From Erythrobacter colymbi (GTDB lineage: Bacteria; Pseudomonadota; Alphaproteobacteria; Sphingomonadales; Sphingomonadaceae), in the NCBI RefSeq assembly GCF_002155685.1, contig NZ_MUYK01000005.1, forward strand, positions 186,001 through 250,000: a stretch of 64,000 nt of DNA, written 5' to 3'. Positions 25,136-34,252 of this stretch are shown one piece after another; position 1 is the first letter of the stretch; the number at the start of each line of letters is the position of its first letter. A program made the translations under genes and the position numbers. The notes under the pieces are model-generated. The model worked only from the letters and a program-made list of their open reading frames with translations, was not told the DNA's origin and did not search any database.

Positions 25136-26445
25136 AGCGGCAGGATCGGCAGCACCAGCGGATCGCCCGACAGGCTGTCCGATCCCTCGAGCAGCGCCAG
25201 CGCCTTGGCGACGCAGCGCTCCGGCCCCTCGTGGGTGACCATCGCCACCATCACCTCGCCCCCGCTCTGCGAGCGGCCCTGCTGGATCAGGCTCTCGATC
25301 GAGACGTCCCCGTCACGCAGCGCGGCGGTGAGTTCGGCGAGCACGCCGGGGCGGTCCTTGACCATGAAGCGGATATAGGTGCGCTCGGTGCGGTGGCCGG
25401 GCTCGGCCGGGGGCAGTGCGGCGAGCTGGTCGCTAGGGATCGAGAAGGGCGCGCCCACCTCGTCGCGGGCGATGTCGATGAGGTCTGCGGCAACCGCACT
25501 CGCGGTCGGGCCGTCACCCGCGCCCGCGCCCTGGAACAGCAGCCGGCCGGAGAAGTTGCCCTCGGCCACCACGGCGTTGGTCGGGCCATCGACCGCGCTC
25601 AGCGGGTGGCCCTTGGCGACGAGGCAGGGCCGCACGCGCTGGAGCAGGCGCGCGCCCTCGGCGGTTTCCTCCACGTCAGCCTCGCCGATCAGGCGGATGA
25701 CGAAGCCCAGCGCGTCGGCCTGCGCGATATCGGCGGCGCGCACCTGGGTGATGCCGGTGACCCGGACATTGGCGAAATCGACCTGCGTGCCGAAGCCGAT
25801 TGCGGCAAGGATCGCGAGCTTGTGCGCGGCGTCCACGCCCTCGATGTCGAAGGCGGGATCAGCCTCGGCGAAGCCCAGCCGCTGCGCCTCGGCGAGCACG
25901 TCGGCGAAGTCCGCGCCGGTCGCTTCCATCTCGGAGAGGATGTAATTGCAGGTGCCGTTGAGGATGCCGTAGACCTTGGTGAGCGCGTTGGCAGAGGTGC
26001 CCTCGCGCAGCCCCTTGATGACGGGGATGCCGCCGGCGACCGCCGCCTCGAACTTCAGCGCCGCATTCGCGCCTTGTGCAAGGCGGGCGAGTTCCAGCCC
26101 GTGATGCGCGATCATCGCCTTGTTGGCGGTGACGAGCCCCTTGCCCGCCGACAGGGCCGCGCGCGACAGGGCGAGCGCCGGGCCGTCAGAGCCGCCGACC
26201 AGCTCGACCACCACGTCGACATCCTCGCGCCGGGCGAGCGCGGTCATGTCGTCTTCCCAGGCGAAGCGGGCGATATCGACGCCGCGGTCCTTGCCGCGGT
26301 CGCGGGCGGAGACGGCGACCACCTCGATCCCGCGGCCCGCCCGCGCGGCAATCAGCTTCGCGTTGGTATCGAGCAGACGTATCACGCCCGCGCCGACGGT
26401 CCCGAGCCCGGCGATGGCGATCCGTAAAGGTGCGGTGGTGGTCAA
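25132..26445 (-). CDS. hom: homoserine dehydrogenase
   Basis: 437-aa enzyme reducing aspartate semialdehyde to homoserine, the branch to threonine and methionine. N-terminal nucleotide fold (IAIAGLGTVGAGVIRLLD), substrate domain with NGTCNYILSEMEATGADFAD and GFAEADPAFDIEGVDAAHKL (catalytic acidic and Lys region), and a C-terminal ACT regulatory domain starting at YIRFMVKDRPGVLAELTAAL. Normal length. No threonine attenuator was recognised in the short upstream gap. Confidence 0.96.
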   Translation of the reverse strand: MTTTAPLRIAIAGLGTVGAGVIRLLDTNAKLIAARAGRGIEVVAVSARDRGKDRGVDIARFAWEDDMTALARREDVDVVVELVGGSDGPALALSRAALSAGKGLVTANKAMIAHHGLELARLAQGANAALKFEAAVAGGIPVIKGLREGTSANALTKVYGILNGTCNYILSEMEATGADFADVLAEAQRLGFAEADPAFDIEGVDAAHKLAILAAIGFGTQVDFANVRVTGITQVRAADIAQADALGFVIRLIGEADVEETAEGARLLQRVRPCLVAKGHPLSAVDGPTNAVVAEGNFSGRLLFQGAGAGDGPTASAVAADLIDIARDEVGAPFSIPSDQLAALPPAEPGHRTERTYIRFMVKDRPGVLAELTAALRDGDVSIESLIQQGRSQSGGEVMVAMVTHEGPERCVAKALALLEGSDSLSGDPLVLPILPL

Positions 26446-26529
26446 GCGGCCCTCCGATGTTGACGCAAGGCCGCGCTTAACCGTGCAGGGCGCGCGGTCA
26501 AGCGGGGATACGCCCCATCGGCACGGCTG

Positions 26530-27405
26530 CTAGCCCTGCGTGATCTCCCGCGCGCACGGCCCGAGCGCCTGCCGGACGAAGGCATAGTCGCTCGCGGCGA
26601 GGCGCCGCTCCTCGGGCTCGCGGGCGAGGTTGGCATTGCTCGGCAGCTGCGCGGGGAGCGAACAGGCGAGGCGATACCAGCGCAGCGTTTCGGGCTTCGG
26701 CGGGCGCGCGGCCGAATCGATGATCTCGCCCCACGAGACGCCCCACTGCGCGCGCTGCCCCGGGCGGCGTAGCACGGTGATCGACACGGGCGAGCGGTTT
26801 TCCGTGGCGAGGAAGATCTGGGTCTCCGATTCGCCCGTCAGCGTGCCGGGCACTGCCAGCGCGTCGCTGACCCCGGTGATCCGCGGGGGCACTTCGGGGG
26901 CGTAGAGCTCGGTCAGGATCGGCCGCAGCCGCGCTTCGAGCGCAGGCGTGTAATCGACCTGCGCGCGCGGGGCGATCAGCTGCACCTCGCCCGGACGGCC
27001 GGGCACGCCTTGGGCAAACAGCAGGAATTCCCGCTTCTTGAGCTTGGGCACCTTGCCCTTCGCATCGAGCGGCACATCGACGATGTAGGTCACCGCTGCC
27101 GGAGCCGTGCTGCGGCCGGCGATCAGGGCGATGGTCTGCGCTTCCATATAGAGCCGCGCGAATCCCGGCTGGAGGCCCGGCGACTTGTCCGGTTTCAGGG
27201 TCGTCTGGCGGCGAATCTGCACCCGCAGAACCAGCTGCGCAGCGTCCGAAAGGGTGGCCAGATCGGCATAAGTGGGGCCGGAAACGGCTCCCTGGGGCTG
27301 GGTTGCGGCGGCCGGCGCAAAGGTTTGCGAAAGCGCAGGAACAGCCATCGACGCGGCTCCGCCAAGCGCCATGCCCGCCACTGCCAGAGACTTGAAAAAC
27401 CGCAT
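26530..27405 (-). CDS. secreted protein of unknown function
   Basis: 291 aa with signal peptide MRFFKSLAVAGMALGGAASM ending at ALSQ. The mature part is mostly beta-rich: YADLATLSDAAQLVLRVQIR, VTYIVDVPLDAKGKVPKLKK, REFLLFAQGVPGRPGEVQLI, and a C-terminal WYRLACSLPAQLPSNANLA with two Cys spaced for a disulfide. I know no function for it. The start at 27405 fits the signal; an upstream in-frame start would add a polar lead and spoil it. It is read in the same direction as hom, upstream of it. Confidence 0.65.
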   Translation of the reverse strand: MRFFKSLAVAGMALGGAASMAVPALSQTFAPAAATQPQGAVSGPTYADLATLSDAAQLVLRVQIRRQTTLKPDKSPGLQPGFARLYMEAQTIALIAGRSTAPAAVTYIVDVPLDAKGKVPKLKKREFLLFAQGVPGRPGEVQLIAPRAQVDYTPALEARLRPILTELYAPEVPPRITGVSDALAVPGTLTGESETQIFLATENRSPVSITVLRRPGQRAQWGVSWGEIIDSAARPPKPETLRWYRLACSLPAQLPSNANLAREPEERRLAASDYAFVRQALGPCAREITQG

Positions 27406-27802
27406 TAATTTTCCTTTAACCTTTGACCCCGCGAAAGCCCCCGGACAGCGGGCCGATGGCACTGCTTTAGCAGGGCTTATTGCACATGGCTCGCAGTGAA
27501 TCCGTGATGAACCGCAAAAGCGTTTGATCGGCTAGGGGTTGCCCGTTAAAGCCTCGGGTGCTGATTGCGCGGGACTGGGGACATTGCCGCGGGAACAGTT
27601 CAGGTTGCGTTAGGGGTCGGATGACCCAGAACGTGCCAGCCGGGAGAGAATGATCGGGCGGAGCGCTTGGCGCGCGCCCGCATTGTCTTTTCCGGCGTGG
27701 GAGGACCGAAATGACCGGGATCCGCTCACTGGCCCCCTAAGGCCAGCGGGTGGGGAGTGTGCCGATCGCATGATCGGCGAGTATTTGGAGAGAAAGCGCT
27801 GG
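27406..27802 (+). promoter_or_regulatory. intergenic region upstream of the tonB-exbB-exbD operon
   Basis: About 400 bases between divergent genes without a supportable ORF. The stretch 27540-27720 has several purine-rich and GTTAAAGC-like motifs that could be promoters. I found no clear Fur box. The TonB frame is open some 150 bases upstream of the chosen start, but that part has no membrane or TonB features. Confidence 0.35.
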
Positions 27803-28486
27803 ATGTCCTACGCTAGCCAACAACAAGGATTGACCGGCCCCAAGCTGGTGTCGATGATCATCGCTCTGTCGATCGTCGGCCTGGTGGGTACGGGGATGGT
27901 CATCTATCTTGCGGTCGATGCCGTCAAGGAGATGGTCGAACGGGTGACAACCGTCGACGTGACCGAACCGCCGCCGCCGCCGCCGGACGAGCCGCCGCCG
28001 CCGGAAGAGCAGCCCGAAACGACGTCGCCGCCGCCGCCAGTCGCGCCGCCGCCGCCGTTCGCCATTTCGCCCAATCCTCCGCAGATTGAGACGCGCCAGG
28101 ATCCGCCGCCGACGTATCAGACCGATCCGCGTCCGAGCACGGTGCCGACTGCGCCTCCGGGACCGCCGACGCCGCCCAAGGGCCCGTCGAAGGCACGCGG
28201 CGTGCAGCCGAAGAACGCCCGCAGCTGGCAGGCGCGCATCCAGGAAAACTATCCGCGTCGTGCGGCACAGGAAGGTATCGAAGGCACTGTCGGCGTGAGC
28301 GTGACCGTGACCACCGATGGCCGGGCCACCGGTTGCTCGGTGACCTCCTCGAGCGGTTCGAACGAACTGGATGCCGCGGCGTGCAAGGATCTCGAGCGCT
28401 ATGGCCGCTTCGAGCCGGCACTCAACGATGACGGCGCTCCGATCAATGCCACGTGGCGCACCCGCATTACCTACAAGCTGAACTGA
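27803..28486 (+). CDS. tonB: energy transducer TonB
   Basis: 227-aa inner membrane protein that transmits proton-motive force to outer membrane receptors. One N-terminal membrane helix (MIIALSIVGLVGTGMVIYLA), a Pro-rich periplasmic spacer of about 90 residues, and the C-terminal TonB domain (ARIQENYPRRAAQEGIEGTV, GVSVTVTTDGRATGCSV, YGRFEPAL). Start at MSYASQQQG (27803); an ATG at 27770 is a possible alternative. First gene of the tonB-exbB-exbD-exbD unit, and probably the partner of receptors such as the one at 49930. Confidence 0.93.
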   Translation: MSYASQQQGLTGPKLVSMIIALSIVGLVGTGMVIYLAVDAVKEMVERVTTVDVTEPPPPPPDEPPPPEEQPETTSPPPPVAPPPPFAISPNPPQIETRQDPPPTYQTDPRPSTVPTAPPGPPTPPKGPSKARGVQPKNARSWQARIQENYPRRAAQEGIEGTVGVSVTVTTDGRATGCSVTSSSGSNELDAAACKDLERYGRFEPALNDDGAPINATWRTRITYKLN

Positions 28487-28559
28487 TCAACCGGGTCGGC
28501 GGCCAAGGGACACACAGAGCCGCCACCCTCACGACAATTCTTTCAAGAGGACTTTCGCA

Positions 28560-29321
28560 ATGAACCTTATGCTTCTCGCCGCTGGCGCCGCTCCCGAAAG
28601 CGAATTCGGCTTCATCCAGGCCATGAAACAGGGCGGCCCCGTCGCCTGGACCATCCTCGCGATCATGGTGATCATGTCGGTCGGTTCGTTCTACATCCTG
28701 TTCACGAAGCTGTTCGAGCAGAACAAGATCCTCAAGCAGCACAAGACCGTGCAGACCGCCTTCTGGCGCGCCGGCAGCCTCAAGGAAGGCGCCACCAAGC
28801 TCGAGAAGGACGGTCCGTGGCGTCAGCTGGCCGACGACGCTGTCAAGGCCCAGGAAGACCACGGCAAGATGACCGACAGCCTCGAATCGCATGACTACAT
28901 GCACGGTTCGCTCCAGCGTTCGGAAGATTCGATCAACGCCGTGCTCAACGGCGGCCTCGCGTTCCTCGCGACCGTCGGTGCGACCGCGCCGTTCGTCGGT
29001 CTGCTCGGCACCGTGATCGGGATCTACCGCGCGCTGATCAACATCGGCATCGCCGGTAATGCCTCGATCGACAAGGTCGCCGGCCCCGTCGGTGAAGCGC
29101 TGATCATGACCGCGATCGGTCTGCTCGTCGCCGTGCCTGCGGTGTTCGCGTTCAACTACCTCCAGGGCCGCAACCGCAAGATTGCCGCGCTGCTGAGCAC
29201 CTTCTCGACCGACCTGCTGGCCTACATGAACTCGAACGGCGCCGTGAAGCCGACGGTCGTGGCGGCCCCGGCTGCCAAGCCCGCCGCCAAGCCGGCGGCC
29301 GCTCCGGCGCCGAAGGCCTGA
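28560..29321 (+). CDS. exbB: ExbB / TolQ-type proton channel protein
   Basis: 253-aa membrane protein that with ExbD powers TonB. First helix WTILAIMVIMSVGSFYILF, cytoplasmic helical part, then the channel helices LAFLATVGATAPFVGLLGTV and GEALIMTAIGLLVAVPAVFA with the conserved GLLGTV and the small-residue packing pattern. The C-terminus is a KPAA-rich tail. It lies 73 bases after tonB and is followed by a GC-rich hairpin. Confidence 0.94.
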   Translation: MNLMLLAAGAAPESEFGFIQAMKQGGPVAWTILAIMVIMSVGSFYILFTKLFEQNKILKQHKTVQTAFWRAGSLKEGATKLEKDGPWRQLADDAVKAQEDHGKMTDSLESHDYMHGSLQRSEDSINAVLNGGLAFLATVGATAPFVGLLGTVIGIYRALINIGIAGNASIDKVAGPVGEALIMTAIGLLVAVPAVFAFNYLQGRNRKIAALLSTFSTDLLAYMNSNGAVKPTVVAAPAAKPAAKPAAAPAPKA

Positions 29322-29339
29322 TCGTCATTGCCGCATGAC

Positions 29340-29369
29340 GGCGGGAGCGGGCCCCGGCTCGCTCCCGCC
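29340..29369 (+). repeat. GC-rich hairpin between exbB and exbD
   Basis: GGCGGGAGC (29340-29348) pairs with GCTCCCGCC (29361-29369). No T tract follows, so it more likely stabilises or processes the operon mRNA than ends it, which could set the high ExbB to ExbD ratio. Confidence 0.55.
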
Positions 29370-29450
29370 GCTGCCCGGCCAGCCACCCCAGCGGCGGCGC
29401 CCCCGGGCGGGAAACCCAAGTCAAAAGTTTTGACAGGCTAGGAATTCACA

Positions 29451-29981
29451 ATGGCGATTTCTACGGGAGGCGGGGCCGATACCCCCATGTCCGACATCAA
29501 CACCACGCCGCTGGTGGACGTGATGCTGGTGCTCCTGATCATCTTCCTCATCGCGGTTCCGGTGGCGATCCAGACGATCGAGAAGCTGAAGATCCCCGTC
29601 TTCGAATCGATCGAAGCGAAGACCAAGGCGGAAAACCTGCTTCTGACCGTCAGCTCGACCGACGATGCAGGCCGTCAGGCCGGCGATGCCGGCTATGCCG
29701 GTGCCTCGCGCAACGGCGAATGCCGGATCTACTTCAACAACATCACGCTGGTGGATTCGCAGGAACTCCAGGACCAGGCCTTCAAGCGGCTCGACGCGAT
29801 CGTGCAGCGCGCTGGCGGGGTCGATGCGCTGATGAAGGATCCCGAGGCGATCCCGCAGGTCCACATCCGCGGCGACGTGAACGCTCCGTGGCGTTGCGTG
29901 GCCGGCGCGATCTACCGCGTCCAGCTGGCCGGTTATCCGATTGTCGGGTTCATCTCGAACCCCGTCGATCCGAATAGCTGA
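29451..29981 (+). CDS. exbD: ExbD / TolR family biopolymer transport protein
   Basis: 176 aa. N-terminal SDINTTPLVDVMLVLLIIFL is the ExbD signature with the essential Asp in the membrane helix, and a periplasmic domain follows. An unusual stretch within that domain (about residues 60-88, from SSTDDAGRQAGDAGYAGA to NGECRIYFNN) is longer than usual for ExbD and holds a Cys. GGCTAGGAATTC precedes the ATG. Paired with the next exbD. Confidence 0.9.
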   Translation: MAISTGGGADTPMSDINTTPLVDVMLVLLIIFLIAVPVAIQTIEKLKIPVFESIEAKTKAENLLLTVSSTDDAGRQAGDAGYAGASRNGECRIYFNNITLVDSQELQDQAFKRLDAIVQRAGGVDALMKDPEAIPQVHIRGDVNAPWRCVAGAIYRVQLAGYPIVGFISNPVDPNS

Positions 29982-30011
29982 CGTTCCAGACCAACTTAAG
30001 GAGTAACTGAC

Positions 30012-30440
30012 ATGGGTATGGCTGGAGGCAAGCTCGACGGCGAGCCGATGATGGACATGAACATGACGCCGCTGATCGACGTTCTGCTCGTTCTGCTGAT
30101 CATGTTCATCATTACCATCCCGGTCGCGGTCAACTCGGTCGACATCGACCTTCCGCAACCGACCAACGCACCGCCGCCGGAAGTCGAGCCGACCAAGAAC
30201 AAGCTGGTGCTCACCCCGCAGGACCAGATCCTGTGGAACGGTACGCCGATTGATCAGGGCCAGCTCGAAGCCGCCCTGCAACAGTCGATGCAGATGCAGC
30301 CCGAGCCCGAACTGCAGTTCGAGCCCGAGGCGCTGGCGAGCTACGACCTGTCGGCCAAGGTGCTCGACACCATCAAGTCGTCGGGCGTCACCAAGTTCGG
30401 CTTCGTCGGCAACGACAAGTACCGCGACTTCGGCAAGTGA
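30012..30440 (+). CDS. exbD: ExbD / TolR family biopolymer transport protein
   Basis: 142 aa. MDMNMTPLIDVLLVLLIMFI carries the intramembrane Asp. The periplasmic domain reads VNSVDIDLPQPTNAPPPEVE, LTPQDQILWNGTPIDQGQLE and ends GFVGNDKYRDFGK. Start has AAGGAG 30 bases after the previous stop. A terminator at 30490-30520 ends the main operon here; the next ExbD-like pair starts after it and ends with the same FVGNEKYRDF motif, so they are duplicates. Confidence 0.92.
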   Translation: MGMAGGKLDGEPMMDMNMTPLIDVLLVLLIMFIITIPVAVNSVDIDLPQPTNAPPPEVEPTKNKLVLTPQDQILWNGTPIDQGQLEAALQQSMQMQPEPELQFEPEALASYDLSAKVLDTIKSSGVTKFGFVGNDKYRDFGK

Positions 30441-30489
30441 TCGCCACCCTCCAGGGTGCCCCAGAGTGCCCTTAGGGTAGGCTCAGAGG

Positions 30490-30520
30490 GGGCGCTGCGA
30501 GGTTTCGCGGCGCCCTTTTT
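30490..30520 (+). terminator. rho-independent terminator after the tonB-exbB-exbD-exbD operon
   Basis: GGGCGCTGCGA (30490-30500) pairs with TCGCGGCGCCC (30505-30515) with one G-T pair, then five T. Confidence 0.85.
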
Positions 30521-30708
30521 GCATTCCGGCACCCGTTTTTCGCGCAGGCCGGGCGATGTTTCACGTGAAACATTTGCAGAACATCGGGCGGCTCCCGCGA
30601 TCCGTTGCAGGCGCCATACCGGTACGCGTTAGGCAACCTCTTCTTTTCGCGATATTATCGGCATCCCGACGCGGCCGCATCCCCGCGGCCACCTCGCCGA
30701 GGAGAGCG

Positions 30709-31146
30709 ATGATGCCGCACACCGTGACCCGTCCCAACCTCTACGCCCCCCGCCCCCGCCCGATGGGCGAAATGAACGTCACCCCCTTCATCGACGTGCT
30801 GCTGGTGCTGCTGATCATGGTGATCCTCGCCACCCCGATGAAGGCGGACATCACCCCCGTCGACCTGCCCGTCGCCGGCAAGCCGAAGCATCCGGTGCTG
30901 GAATCGAACGCGCTGACCATCGACGCCAATGACCGGATCGCGTGGAACGGCCATCCGGTGAGCCAGGCCGAACTGCGCGACCTCCTCGCCGCCGCCAGCG
31001 AGCGTCCCGTCCAGCCCGTGCTGCGCTTCGAGCCCGCTGCCGGCGCCAGCTACGACACCTCGGCCCGCACCATCGCCCTGATCCGCGAGGAGGGGGCCGA
31101 GGGCTTCACCTTCGTCGGCAACGAGAAGTACCGGGACTTCCCCTGA
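30709..31146 (+). CDS. ExbD / TolR family protein, third copy
   Basis: 145 aa. MGEMNVTPFIDVLLVLLIMV has the proton-carrying Asp; the periplasmic part is close to the previous ExbD (IAWNGHPVSQAELRDLLAAA, FTFVGNEKYRDFP). GAGGAGA lies before the first of two adjacent ATGs at 30709 and 30712. It has no ExbB of its own nearby, so it may compete for, or add to, the same ExbB. Its stop overlaps the start of the next gene (TGATG). Confidence 0.85.
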   Translation: MMPHTVTRPNLYAPRPRPMGEMNVTPFIDVLLVLLIMVILATPMKADITPVDLPVAGKPKHPVLESNALTIDANDRIAWNGHPVSQAELRDLLAAASERPVQPVLRFEPAAGASYDTSARTIALIREEGAEGFTFVGNEKYRDFP

Positions 31147-31736
31147 TGCCCCACCCCTCGCTGCGCCGCGGCCCCGCGCCGCGGCGCTTCGACCACGGCG
31201 CGCCGATCCGCGCGATCGATACGCGGCCCATGCTGTTCGTGGCGCTGTTCATCGCGGTGCTGTTCCTGCTCGCGGCGAGCCAGACGCCCACGCACGCGCT
31301 GCTCATAAAGTTACCGCAGCCGGAAGCCGGCTTGCTCGCAAACGGCGATCCGCCCGTCGTTTACCGGATCGAGGTCACAGCCGCTGACCGGTTGCGCCTC
31401 AACGGCGAGTTGGTGAGCGTGGAAGAGTTGGTGGCGCGGCTCTCGCAAGCCAGCAAGCTTGAGCCCCGCCCCGTCCTCGCCTTCGAACCCGACGGTGCGG
31501 CCAGCTATAACCTCGCTGCCCATACCCTCGCTGTGCTTCAACGCGCGGGTCTGAATGATGAAAGGTTCTGCATCGACGGAATGGAGAAGCACGGGGATTT
31601 CAACATGGGCCGCGGCCATCCGCTGCCGCTGTTGGTCACGCTCATGGACGACGGAACCGACTGGACCGCGCCCCTGCGGCCGCCGCCCGACATCGACACC
31701 TGCGCGCCGCAACTCTACGGCACGAGAGGGCGCTAA
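31146..31736 (+). CDS. degenerate ExbD-like protein without the intramembrane Asp
   Basis: 196 aa. A single N-terminal helix (MLFVALFIAVLFLLAASQTP) followed by an ExbD-like periplasmic domain (VVYRIEVTAADRLRLNGELV, FEPDGAASYNLAAHTLAVLQ). Position and domain mark it as an ExbD relative, but the helix has no Asp, so it cannot carry protons in the usual way. A C-terminal extension of about 45 residues (GHPLPLLVTLMDDGTDWT, DIDTCAPQLYG) is extra. Translationally coupled to the third exbD by TGATG; its end overlaps the convergent helicase gene by four bases. Confidence 0.7.
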   Translation: MPHPSLRRGPAPRRFDHGAPIRAIDTRPMLFVALFIAVLFLLAASQTPTHALLIKLPQPEAGLLANGDPPVVYRIEVTAADRLRLNGELVSVEELVARLSQASKLEPRPVLAFEPDGAASYNLAAHTLAVLQRAGLNDERFCIDGMEKHGDFNMGRGHPLPLLVTLMDDGTDWTAPLRPPPDIDTCAPQLYGTRGR

Positions 31737-34213
31737 TCCCCCTCCAGCGGCGCATCCGGTCGCATTGCGGCGGCGATCAGCCCCTCGGCCTCGAGCAGCA
31801 GCTCGTCATCGACGGCCCCTTGCGGCACGGCTTCGCGGCCGATCATGGTCATCACCGGCACGGCGAGCGGGGAGACGCGGTCGAGCGTGACATGGACCAG
31901 CTCGCGCTCGGAGCGTTCGAGCAAGTCGGCGAGCCGACCCACGTCGGTCATCCGCGCCCGCGCATCGGCCCAGGCGGCCTCGATCAGAACGTGGTCGGGC
32001 TCGTATTTCTTCAGAACATCATAGATCAGGTCGGTCGAGAAGGTGACCTGCTTGCCGGTCTTCTTCTGCCCCGGATGCTGGCGCTCGACGAGGCCGGAGA
32101 TCACCGCCACCTCGCGGAAGGCGCGGCGCAGGAGGTGGCTTTCGGTGACCCATTCGACGAACTCGCCCGTCAGGATGTCGGGTGACAGCAGCGGCGCGGG
32201 GTTCTCGACCGCGCGCAATCCCCACACCGCGAGGCAATAGTCGTTCGCCACGAAGCCGCCGGGCAGCAGCCCGCGATCCTCCATGCGACGGGTGATGAGC
32301 ATCCCGAGGCTCTGGTTCGCGTTCCATCCCTCGAAGGTGTAGTACGCGGTGTAGTGCTTGCCGCCATGCGGGAAGCTCTCGACCAGCAGCTCGCCCGGCG
32401 CGGGCAGGCGCGAGCGGTAGTCCTGCATCTCCAGCCACTCGCGCACGTCGTCAGGGAAGCGCCCCCACCCTGCTCGGTCAGACAGGAGCCCCTGCACGCG
32501 GGTCGAGAGATGCGTGGTGAGGGGGAGCCTCAGTCCGCCATAGCTCGGGATCGTGGCCGATTTCTTGGCGGCGCGGACGGTGACGTCCATGTCCTTCACC
32601 CCCTCGACCTCGAGGCTCATGCCCGCGAAGAAGAAGGTGTCGCCGGGGGAGAGCTGCGCGGCGAAGCGCTCCTCGACCTTGCCGAGGCTGCGGCCGTTCT
32701 TGAACCGCACATTGAGCATCTCGGAATCGACGATGATCCCGGCGTTCATCCGGTGCCGCTGCGCTTGATTTGGGTGCGCGAGCCGCCATACCCCGTCCTT
32801 CGCCCGCACGATCCGCTTGAACCGGTCATAGGCCTTGAGCGCATAGCCTCCGTCGGCGACGAAGTTCAGCACGCGGACGAAGGTTTCGCGGTCGACCCAG
32901 CTATAGGCCAGAGCCGAGCGTATCTCGGCAAGCAGCGCGTCCTCGTGGAAATCGCCCGCGCAGGCGCAGGCCATGACGTGCTGGGCGAGCACGTCGAGGC
33001 TTCCCGGGCGGAAGGCCTCGCCATCGCGCTGGCCTTCGTCGACCGCTTCCTTGGCGGCGATGGCTTCGAGGAATTCGAAGCGGTTGCCCGGCACCAGCAC
33101 CGCGTGGCTCGGCACGTCCAGACGGTGCCCCGCGCGCCCGATCCGCTGGAGCAGGCGCGAGGAGCCCTTGGGCGCGCCCATCTGCACGACGAGGTCGATA
33201 TCGCCCCAGTCGATCCCCAGATCGAGGCTCGCGGTGCACACCAGCGCCCGCAAGTCGCCGCGCGCCATCGCTTCCTCGACCTTGCGGCGCGCCTCGGTGG
33301 AAAGGCTGCCGTGGTGGATGCCGATGGGAAGGTGGTCCTCGTTCGCCTCCCACAGGCACTGGAAGATGAACTCGGCAAGGAAGCGCGTGTTGGTGAAGAC
33401 CAGCGTGGTGCGGTTGGCCTTGATCGCCTCGTAAAGCTGCGGGACGGCCCAGCGCCCCGCGTGCCCGCCCCACGGGACGCGTTCTTCCTGTGGCAGGAGG
33501 ATCTCGACCTCGGGCTCGGCCCCCTCTTCGCCCAGCACCAGCGCGGCGGCAGCGATCTCGCCCGAGCCGTCGTCGATCTGCGGAGCGAGCCATTCCTGAA
33601 AATCGCGGGGGTTGGCGAGGGTAGCCGACAGCGCCACCCTTTGCGCATCCGGCGCCAGCGCGTGCAGCCGCGCCAGCGACAGCGCCAGCAGATCGCCGCG
33701 CTTGTCGGTGGCGAAGGCGTGGACCTCGTCGACCACCACCCGCTTCAGGCCCGCGAACAGCTCGGCGCTTTCGGGATAGGACAGCAGCAGCGAGAGGCTC
33801 TCGGGCGTGGTCAGCAGGATGTGCGGGGGGCGCTCGCGCTGGCGCTTCTTGCGGTCTGCGGGCGTGTCGCCGCTGCGCGTCTCCACGCGGATCGGAAGGC
33901 CGATTTCCTCGATCGGTGTCAGCAGGTTGCGCTTCACATCCTGCGCCAGCGCCTTCAAGGGCGAGACATAGAGGGTGTGAAGCCCGTCTGGCGGCAGGGT
34001 GGACGGGTCTGCGAAGGCGCAGAGCGTGGGCAGGAACCCCGCTAGCGTCTTGCCCGCACCGGTATCGGCGACGAGGAGCGCATGCTCGCCTGCGCGCGCC
34101 TTCTCCAGCATCTCCCACTGGTGCCGCCGCACGCGCCAGCCGCGCTGCGCGAACCACGTGGCGATCGGGGGCGGAAGGTCGGGGGCGGAGGGCGGCGCAG
34201 TCACCGCCCCCAT
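31733..34213 (-). CDS. ligase-associated DEXH-box DNA helicase (Lhr-like)
   Basis: 826-aa superfamily 2 helicase. Motif I ADTGAGKTLAGFLPTL, motif II VVDEVHAF (DEVH), motif III SATLANPRDF, motif VI LQRIGRAGHRLD, then the long Lhr-type C-terminal region (RFKNGRSLGKVEERF, HLSTRVQGLLSDRAG). Such proteins usually form a DNA-damage set with an ATP-dependent ligase, an exonuclease-like protein and a phosphoesterase; none of these partners is in the window. I took the ATG at 34213; a GTG at 34237 with AAGG upstream is also possible. Confidence 0.88.
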   Translation of the reverse strand: MGAVTAPPSAPDLPPPIATWFAQRGWRVRRHQWEMLEKARAGEHALLVADTGAGKTLAGFLPTLCAFADPSTLPPDGLHTLYVSPLKALAQDVKRNLLTPIEEIGLPIRVETRSGDTPADRKKRQRERPPHILLTTPESLSLLLSYPESAELFAGLKRVVVDEVHAFATDKRGDLLALSLARLHALAPDAQRVALSATLANPRDFQEWLAPQIDDGSGEIAAAALVLGEEGAEPEVEILLPQEERVPWGGHAGRWAVPQLYEAIKANRTTLVFTNTRFLAEFIFQCLWEANEDHLPIGIHHGSLSTEARRKVEEAMARGDLRALVCTASLDLGIDWGDIDLVVQMGAPKGSSRLLQRIGRAGHRLDVPSHAVLVPGNRFEFLEAIAAKEAVDEGQRDGEAFRPGSLDVLAQHVMACACAGDFHEDALLAEIRSALAYSWVDRETFVRVLNFVADGGYALKAYDRFKRIVRAKDGVWRLAHPNQAQRHRMNAGIIVDSEMLNVRFKNGRSLGKVEERFAAQLSPGDTFFFAGMSLEVEGVKDMDVTVRAAKKSATIPSYGGLRLPLTTHLSTRVQGLLSDRAGWGRFPDDVREWLEMQDYRSRLPAPGELLVESFPHGGKHYTAYYTFEGWNANQSLGMLITRRMEDRGLLPGGFVANDYCLAVWGLRAVENPAPLLSPDILTGEFVEWVTESHLLRRAFREVAVISGLVERQHPGQKKTGKQVTFSTDLIYDVLKKYEPDHVLIEAAWADARARMTDVGRLADLLERSERELVHVTLDRVSPLAVPVMTMIGREAVPQGAVDDELLLEAEGLIAAAMRPDAPLEGD

Positions 34214-34252
34214 GTGGCCGCTCGCCCCTGCCCCCACAAGCCTTGCCGCAGC

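Noticed and set aside
27650..27802. Longer N-terminus for TonB
   Set aside because: The frame is open, but the extra 51 codons hold no membrane segment or TonB feature, and the ATG at 27803 gives the normal short cytoplasmic tail.
32354..34045. 563-codon plus-strand frame opposite the helicase gene
   Set aside because: The minus strand carries all helicase motifs in order; the plus frame has none.
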